Below are positions 58,182-64,000 of a stretch of 64,000 nucleotides of DNA, piece after piece. A program made the translations under genes and the position numbers. The notes beneath the pieces are model-generated. The model worked only from the letters and a program-made list of their open reading frames with translations, searched no databases and had not been told where the DNA came from. Location: the NCBI GenBank assembly GCA_015227615.1, contig JAALGZ010000052.1, forward strand, positions 62,001 to 126,000, in the 5' to 3' direction. Each line of letters opens with the position of its first letter. Position 1 is the stretch's first letter. The stretch is from Labyrinthula sp. Ha (Eukaryota > Sar > Bigyra > Labyrinthulida > Labyrinthulaceae).

Positions 58182-58780
58182 ACTAAATAAAGATTTAAAT
58201 ATGCAATAAGAAAGGTGCAGAAGCTTAAATTTGGAGTTTATAGCTTTAAATATGTAAATATCGTTTTCTAACTCGCAGTAGTTATTGAGATACGAGTAAA
58301 TGAATAATTTGTAAATTTGTGTCTTTGATTGATAGATTAATTGTTAGGCGATATTTACAGTAATGTCATACTGTGATATACTAATATATAACTATCAAAG
58401 GAAATTTTTGAATTAGTAAACACAATAGAACACACTTTTTTATCTGGTTGAAACCCTTTGACAAACTCTATTATCTACGTTTTGAACTTGTTTTGATTTA
58501 TTTAGTTTGAATATTGGCCTCGTTACCTTTGACTCATATATATATTTAGCATACCAGTTAATAGAAAAATCTGTTTTATGTGATCTTTCTTGATATTGTT
58601 CTTTATTTGAGTTCATATTTTCCTGTTTACTTGAATTACGATTTCTTTTTGTCTGAGATTTTTCAACTCCTAAATCTTTTTGATACAAAAAATCCAAGAT
58701 GACATTACTGAGAAATAAGCGAATGAAATGATAAATCATAAATTGGCTTTCTATAGAAAGATGTAACCGTTTGATGCTAA
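58182..58780. other. upstream region of the channel gene
   Basis: AT-rich; a 128-codon minus-strand frame (58440-58826) overlaps the channel start and is probably fortuitous. No GGGCC palindrome seen. Confidence 0.45.
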
Positions 58781-60754
58781 ATGAAAGCAAAAATAAAGCC
58801 CGAGAATGATGATGAAAATGAATCAAGGGTTAAAGCAAGAGAGAACTGGTCGAAGCTACGGCTTGCCACAAAAATGAACAACATTCTTCGCAGCATGAAT
58901 CATGATGTAAAGCTTGTGGGTAGAGAGGTGAATTTAGAAAACGATTTTGAGTCTGCATATAAAGAAATTCTAGAAAAGGCTGTTTTGAAAAAGCGATGGT
59001 ATATAATTTTACCCAGATCTCGGGAAAGAAGAATGTGGGAAACGTTCATAGTCCTCCTCCTGTTCTATATACTAATTGTTGTACCAGTTAGAGTCTGTTT
59101 TGATATCCTCGTAACCGGATGGGCAGCTGCCTTAGACCTGATTATTGACATGTTGTTTATCCTGGATATTCTTGTCAACTTTGTCTCAGCATATATTTCG
59201 GAGGAGAATGAAATTATTGTGGATCAGTTTCTTATAGCCAAGAGGTATGCTAAGACTTGGTTGTTTCTGGATCTGGTTGCATCTATACCTTTTCACTATA
59301 TAATTGAATCTCAAACAACTTCTTCAAATACACAGATTAATCGGCTTTCTCGAATTGCAAGACTTCCAAGGGTTTTAAAGCTTGCGAAATTATTAAAATT
59401 ATTGAAATTACTGCGAATTTTGAGGATGGTTCGATATTTAAGCAAAGTAGAGTCGCAATTGGGATTTCATGTTGCCATAACAAGGATGTTCAAAGTACTC
59501 TTTGGAGTTGCAATTGTCACTCATTTTATTGGGTGTTTGTGGTTTATGACCTCATGGGTTGGGAATGACAATTTAGACTATTACCTCGAGAACAATATAT
59601 CCTTAGATGACAGGGATCCAAATACTGTATCTTGGGTAGAGAGATATTCACTTGTTAATTCCACTGTTGCGTCCCAGTATTTAGCAAGTGTCTATTGGGC
59701 GTTTTCTACGTTAACTACGGTTGGATTTGGTGACATTGCAGCTACTACGAATCTAGAACGATCTTTTGCTGTTATATGCATGGTGTTGGGAGTTTCTTGG
59801 TACGCCTTTATCATTAGTACAATTTCATCGATTATAAACATGTTTGATCGACGGTCGGCAAAAATTAGGCAGAATCTTGGTTTGGTGGTTCAATTCATGA
59901 GAGATCAGAATGTACCTTGGGCGCTGAGGAATCGGGTTGTTCATCATGTTGAATATTCCTCTACGGCTAGTAAATTGAACACGGAGAAAGATCTTCCAAA
60001 AATTTTAGATCTTCTATCCGAACCTCTAAGAATTGAGTTGTTGCTTCATGTACACAGAGAAACCATAATGAAACTTACTTTTTTCAGACATAAATCTCCG
60101 CAATTTGTTGTTCAGTGTGTGACAAAGTTGAAGCACCTATTCCTGCGACAAAATGAATTCATTTATAAGAGAGGGCAACATTGTACCCAGATGTATTTTC
60201 TCCTTAAAGGGAAAGTTGTGTTGTATCCCGATATCTTCAGAAAAAAGAAATTTCGTATCTTTCAAGGCAGTTTCTTTGGGGAAATAGCGTGCATTTTGCA
60301 TCAGGTTTGTACAGAAAGTGCTAAAGCGGAAGAGGAATGTGATCTGCTAGCTTGGAACAGAGAAGATGTAGAAAAGATAATGCAAGACTTTCCAGAAGTT
60401 GCGGAAGAACTATTTGATGTGGCGCAACTGAGAATACAAAAATTTCAAAGACTGAGAGACCAGAAGAACTTACGGTCCGTGTTGAATAGAGTAATTGAAA
60501 ATCGAGAATCTGAAGAAGCTAACACTCCAACTTTGCAGAATCTAAAGAGAAGAAGAAGACTCTTCGGTAGTGTTGGTGCTCTTGATGTTAATCCTAATCC
60601 TGAAACTAGTACATCACCTAAAAGCAGTCCCTCCACTACTGGAGCTTATGAAGAGGTAAATAGCAGACTCTCAAGTGTTGAAGAAACTCTTCAACGCTTG
60701 GAGAGAAATATACTGAACTTTATTCAAAACCAAGGCTACGAAAAGGTTTCTTGA
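58781..60754 (+). CDS. EAG/HCN/CNG-type voltage-gated potassium channel
   Basis: 657 aa, single exon. Six membrane spans are readable: S1 about 87-108, S2 118-138, S3 158-175, an unusually regular S4 with basic residues spaced every third or fourth position (188-218), S5 238-258 and S6 325-350. The pore has a K+-selective filter TTVGFGD (312-318). A C-linker follows, then a cyclic-nucleotide-binding-like domain (about 445-545) with FFGEIACILHQVCTESAKA (498-516). Here the phosphate-binding Arg of the canonical R-T/S-A is absent, so the domain may not bind cAMP or cGMP, as in EAG channels. The tail ends with a short coiled coil (about 625-650), probably for tetramer assembly. It should sit in the plasma or ciliary membrane. 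Exact gating mode is not predictable. Confidence 0.92.
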   Translation: MKAKIKPENDDENESRVKARENWSKLRLATKMNNILRSMNHDVKLVGREVNLENDFESAYKEILEKAVLKKRWYIILPRSRERRMWETFIVLLLFYILIVVPVRVCFDILVTGWAAALDLIIDMLFILDILVNFVSAYISEENEIIVDQFLIAKRYAKTWLFLDLVASIPFHYIIESQTTSSNTQINRLSRIARLPRVLKLAKLLKLLKLLRILRMVRYLSKVESQLGFHVAITRMFKVLFGVAIVTHFIGCLWFMTSWVGNDNLDYYLENNISLDDRDPNTVSWVERYSLVNSTVASQYLASVYWAFSTLTTVGFGDIAATTNLERSFAVICMVLGVSWYAFIISTISSIINMFDRRSAKIRQNLGLVVQFMRDQNVPWALRNRVVHHVEYSSTASKLNTEKDLPKILDLLSEPLRIELLLHVHRETIMKLTFFRHKSPQFVVQCVTKLKHLFLRQNEFIYKRGQHCTQMYFLLKGKVVLYPDIFRKKKFRIFQGSFFGEIACILHQVCTESAKAEEECDLLAWNREDVEKIMQDFPEVAEELFDVAQLRIQKFQRLRDQKNLRSVLNRVIENRESEEANTPTLQNLKRRRRLFGSVGALDVNPNPETSTSPKSSPSTTGAYEEVNSRLSSVEETLQRLERNILNFIQNQGYEKVS

Positions 60755-60989
60755 AAGCAAGTTGATTCACAAAGGGGATATTTTGTGTTCCTATTGTGCG
60801 GACACTGAAGATTTGAAGCTGCTTATTATTTGCAAGAACGCAGGGTCTGGGTATTTCGTCCAATATTTGGGGTTCAAGAAAACCCCGGAAGCTGGGAACA
60901 ATATGTATAAAATAGACACGAATATTGTACCAGAAGTCGGGATCAACTTTTAAAGCTAAGAAAGAAATAGATCAAAAAGAAATTTAGCA

Positions 60990-61955
60990 ATGGGGAATGT
61001 AGTTTCACGCCGCAAGAAGAAATCAAAAAATAGCGATGGTATTCCAGAAGCGAAGGTGGTCATCCCAGAAGCCGAGTTTATTGGTATGGATAACGCTATT
61101 GGTGAGTACAGTGAAGGGAAAATTGATAAGTACTACGAAAAGTATAAGTGGATTTTTGTTCAAGAGACATCTAAGAAAGATGTAGTACTTAATCAGACAG
61201 TCCCTTCCCCTCAAGTACTTGGAGTTCTTATTTTGAACCTATAGGATCGCGTAATGGACATTCTGCTCGTTATGGACTGTACTGCCTCCATGTCTCCTTG
61301 GATTTCTTTGTGCAAGCAAACTCTCACAAATATTATAGATGCAGCAAAGGATGATCATCCTGAACTCTCAGTGAGAGTAGCTTTTGTAGGTTACCGAGAT
61401 TTCATGGACAAGAACAGTTTATTCTACATTCACGACTTTTCTCTGGAAACAGAAAAACTTAAATCTTTTATAGCAAAGGCAAAAGACAAAGGAGGAAATG
61501 ATATCCCTGAAGATTTACAAGGGGCCCTTCATCAAGGGTTGAAACTGAATTGGAGAAAGAATAGTATCAAAGTTTGTCATGTTTGTACTGATGCACCGGC
61601 TCATGGAAAAACATATCATTCAGTATCAGATGACCACCCCAAAGGAAACCCAGCTGGCCTAGTGCTTGAAGACTTAATGCTCCAGTACTCAAACTATGAG
61701 GTAGATGTTACCCTGTATCATCTTACGGACCAAACTACAAAAATGTTTGAGATTATGAAAGGTGCATATAATCAGGGCTCAAAAGAAGATGGATTCGAAA
61801 TTATTGACCTTAGAGAAAAACTTCAAGAAGCGAAAATGCAAGGTGAAGATTTAACAGCACCAACCAGTAATTTTTATTCAGGATATGTCGCGAGTGTATC
61901 CCACGATGTAGCCTTAAGAAGACACAACAGCTATGCAAGAAGGGGTTGGAGCTAA
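60990..61955 (+). CDS. VwkA-type vWFA-domain protein, N-myristoylation signal
   Basis: Exons 60990-61214 and 61245-61955 encode 311 aa; the 30-nt intron is phase 0. The start MGNVVSRRKKKSK is a good N-myristoylation plus polybasic membrane signal. Residues 80-290 form a von Willebrand factor A domain of the type in Dictyostelium VwkA: metal site DCTASMS (86-92, DxTxS form), FVGYRDF, a GGNDIPEDLQGAL stretch, CTDAPAHG and YH...D.HPKGNPAGL. There is no alpha-kinase domain after it, unlike VwkA. It is probably a membrane-bound metal-dependent adhesion or scaffold protein. It lies 235 bp downstream of the channel gene on the same strand and is tail-to-tail with the next gene (56 bp). Confidence 0.88.
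61215..61244 (+). other. 30-nt intron (vWFA gene)
   Basis: GTACTT to CTATAG, phase 0. Removal joins TVPSPQ to DRVMDILLVMDC, giving one continuous VwkA-like domain. Confidence 0.85.
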
Positions 61956-62011
61956 ATGATAAAATTAACTTAATGACAGTAATATGGACGATCTACCTAC
62001 ATGCTTCTAAA

Positions 62012-63460
62012 CTAGCCCTCGTCGCTTTCATCTTCACTTTCAGGCTCAGATTCACTGTCACTGTCACTATCACTCTCTTCCTCCTCAGATTTGGTTAGCT
62101 TCATTTTCCTGAATGAGTACAACGCAGTTGGTATCAATACAAGCCCAGAGCTGGCAGCTACTATTACAACGCCCACTGGAAGATCACCATTTCCTGGTAG
62201 ATCCGCAGCTGGACAGGCGTTGGATGGGACTTCATCACCAATAGTATACCTTGTGCATTCTTTGAAAAAAGTGAGTACCCCAGACTTATCTACAGCAAGC
62301 AAGGCTGAGGAAACACTAAAAACGTTCTGTCGGAAATCTAAGTCTGATGTCAAGTTGCTTGCATAAAAAGTAACCTGTGAAGATCCATATCTTGCTCCAA
62401 CTTCCCCTGACCTGGTGAAAGCAACATTTCCAACTGTGTCAATGGCAAATGGGGTTTGAGCAAATCCGGAATCCTCAATCTCCAACCTGGTTTGAGCTGA
62501 ACCCTTCTCAAGCACCAAACTACGAGAATCATCAATAGTAAAAGTTCCATCAGATGTGACTACTGAAATAGATGCTTTCTCGACATTTTGAACAACAGCT
62601 GCACTCCTAGAGAGTCCTGAAATTGTTCCATCGATAACCTTGAGCTCTTGCATCCAATTGGCTGAAAACATCTCTGTATCCAAACTTATAATTCTTGACT
62701 GACCTTGATCAACTTCGTTTAATCCAAGAATAATTCTGCTTGAGCTGGTAACTAAAAGGCCTCCGCATGATCCACTCAGACCTAAAGACGAAACTACTCC
62801 AGTAGAATCAATTTTCTTTAAAATCCTGTCTTCACACACAAAAACCTCATCCATCCCATTTATTATATGTTTCGAGGTAAATCCAACCTCAACCACTGAA
62901 CTAACCACTCCAGCTCTAGAAACTTTAACCAAACTTCCACTTTCTCCATCGGTTCCCATTACTGAGTAATAGTTGTTTGCCAATTGTCCATTAGAACCAG
63001 CACTCAACTGGCTTAGATTCTCAGACATCTCTGTTGAAGAGAGCTCAAACTTCAGGTTTAATAGGTTGTCCAGAACAGCCATTCCAGTTTCACTAACAAT
63101 TAAAATGTCTTCAATGTTTGCTTTCACATCCAAAATTTCCCCTGAAGATTGAAACGTGGCAACTTCCTTAATTCCAGAGACAGTAGCTTGATATATTGAT
63201 AAGGTGTTCGAACAGGTTTGGATGAACTTGTTGGTCTTTGTGAACATCGGTTGTGGAATCGTAGGCAACGTTGGTTCGCAGGTTTGATGCGTGTACTTGG
63301 GAAAGAACGCCTTGATAGACGGGTCTCTTAGCGTAAAAGACCCCATGTAGTTCTGAAGAGGTGTGGTTGATCCAGCAGATGATGTACAATCATAATTGCA
63401 CCAACATAAAACTTGGGGAAGCAGCAAACTTAATATAAGAATTTCGAATACTGGCTTCAT
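62012..63460 (-). CDS. type I membrane protein, unknown extracellular domain
   Basis: 482 aa with ATG at 63460. It has a signal peptide (MKPVFEILILSLLLPQVLCW), then a Cys-containing N-terminus (CNYDC). A long beta-rich Ser/Val/Gly ectodomain of repeating strands follows (about residues 75-390), possibly a beta-propeller since SG..V..V/I..D units recur, but no named family is recognised. A juxtamembrane Cys pair, one membrane span (about 424-445) and a strongly acidic Ser/Asp/Glu tail (458-482) end it. It may be a surface receptor or adhesion protein whose tail is a casein-kinase-2-type substrate; this is inference. The divergent G-alpha gene starts 226 bp away, so the two may share a promoter region with GGGCA words. 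Confidence 0.82.
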   Translation of the reverse strand: MKPVFEILILSLLLPQVLCWCNYDCTSSAGSTTPLQNYMGSFTLRDPSIKAFFPKYTHQTCEPTLPTIPQPMFTKTNKFIQTCSNTLSIYQATVSGIKEVATFQSSGEILDVKANIEDILIVSETGMAVLDNLLNLKFELSSTEMSENLSQLSAGSNGQLANNYYSVMGTDGESGSLVKVSRAGVVSSVVEVGFTSKHIINGMDEVFVCEDRILKKIDSTGVVSSLGLSGSCGGLLVTSSSRIILGLNEVDQGQSRIISLDTEMFSANWMQELKVIDGTISGLSRSAAVVQNVEKASISVVTSDGTFTIDDSRSLVLEKGSAQTRLEIEDSGFAQTPFAIDTVGNVAFTRSGEVGARYGSSQVTFYASNLTSDLDFRQNVFSVSSALLAVDKSGVLTFFKECTRYTIGDEVPSNACPAADLPGNGDLPVGVVIVAASSGLVLIPTALYSFRKMKLTKSEEEESDSDSDSESEPESEDESDEG

Positions 63461-63686
63461 TCTTACTTTTTTCTTTTACTTTTATACGCTTACTTGATAC
63501 ATGGGTTAAGTGTGAGTAACAGAATATAATAAGGGGTTTACCTCAAACATTATAGAGTAAACAATTTAGTTAACCTTGTCAGAAAGTTTCCGACAAGGCA
63601 TGAATACGGAAGAATGGGGTTCATATTTTGGGCAAATTTTCATTCTGTTCTATTGTTGAGTTCGTTATGAACTGGTAAAACTAGAA

Positions 63687-64000
63687 ATGGGAGCAATTCT
63701 GGGCACAAAGAATGAGGAACATGATGCTGTAGAAAAACAGCTTGCTGCCGCCTATAAAGAAGAAGTAGCAAAGGTTAAAATTCTACTCTTAGGTGCAGGA
63801 AATGCGGGAAAAAGCACCATTTTGAAGCAATTTAAAGTTTTGCACACTGAGGAAAAACTTGGAGATGCAGCAAAATTCAAGCCGATTGTGTCAAGTAACA
63901 TCTACACCGCAATGACGCAGCTGATTGAGGACATGCAAAATCTCCAGAGCTTGAAACATATAATTTCTAAAGATTTGATACAAACTGTGACGAATTTAAA
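63687..64000 (+). CDS. heterotrimeric G-protein alpha subunit, 5' part
   Basis: The first 104 codons run to the window end. The start MGAILGTKNE has Gly2 for possible myristoylation but no Cys3. The P-loop is at 36-43 in LLLGAGNAGKST (usual G-alpha is GAGESGKST), so the Glu-Ser pair is Asn-Ala, resembling Arf-type loops. It is followed by ILKQFKVLHTEE, the canonical start of the alpha-1 helix and linker, and then a helical-domain beginning (YTAMTQLIEDMQ). The rest of the GTPase lies beyond the window. Role: transduces receptor signals at the plasma membrane. No intron in the visible part. Confidence 0.9.
   Translation, partial: MGAILGTKNEEHDAVEKQLAAAYKEEVAKVKILLLGAGNAGKSTILKQFKVLHTEEKLGDAAKFKPIVSSNIYTAMTQLIEDMQNLQSLKHIISKDLIQTVTNL

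Noticed and set aside
58440-58826. 128-codon minus-strand frame overlapping the channel gene start
   Set aside because: Overlaps the start of a well-supported gene, has no motif, and its composition is explained by AT-rich sequence.
60762-60953. 63-codon frame between the channel and vWFA genes
   Set aside because: Begins only with a TTG, no motif; most likely UTR sequence.

Overview
The window is AT-rich nuclear DNA from a unicellular eukaryote. Protein-coding genes have few introns, and the five introns that can be read are spliceosomal (GT-AG) and only 26 to 30 nt long. A motor-less axonemal dynein heavy-chain tail gene and a possible ciliary microtubule-inner-protein gene point to a flagellated cell. 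A secreted protein with SPT/PSP-type linkers is of a kind often seen in stramenopiles, so a heterotrophic stramenopile-like protist is a reasonable guess, but the sequence does not fix the species. Genes end on TAA, TAG and TGA, so a standard code is assumed.

Layout: genes sit in tight islands separated by long gene-poor stretches. Positions 1-3674 form a near-perfect long inverted repeat (arms about 708 bp, spacer about 2.26 kb) that may extend left of the window. An orphan gene lies at 4980-5978, with a strong hairpin just past its stop. Island A (8093-15278) holds a very-long-chain 3-oxoacyl-CoA reductase, a CFAP107-like small protein, a dynein-tail protein, a secreted Cys-module protein and a PH-domain protein. 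Island B (18542-21238) holds a FAIM1-like adaptor and a TTC39/IML2-like TPR protein, tail to tail with overlapping ends. A young Ty1/copia-type LTR element lies at 26914-31349. Island C (36451-39102) holds one member of an unrecognised paralogous pair plus a secreted Cys-rich protein. Island D (43137-45759) holds a tandem cyclic-nucleotide-binding-like protein and the second member of that pair. From about 46 to 58 kb there is a graveyard with a gag-type retroelement fossil, a possible integrase fossil and a decayed LRR-Roc-COR (ROCO) GTPase pseudogene. Island E (58781-64000) holds an EAG/HCN-type channel, a VwkA-type vWFA protein, a type I membrane protein and the start of a G-protein alpha subunit.

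Functional links are only suggestive. The dynein tail and CFAP107-like genes are adjacent, as might suit axoneme biology. The channel, vWFA protein and G-alpha lie together and are all signalling-type proteins. The FAIM1-like and PH proteins share a DLLG short motif of the kind used by endocytic adaptors. No tRNA, rRNA, CRISPR or bacterial-type operon structure was found.
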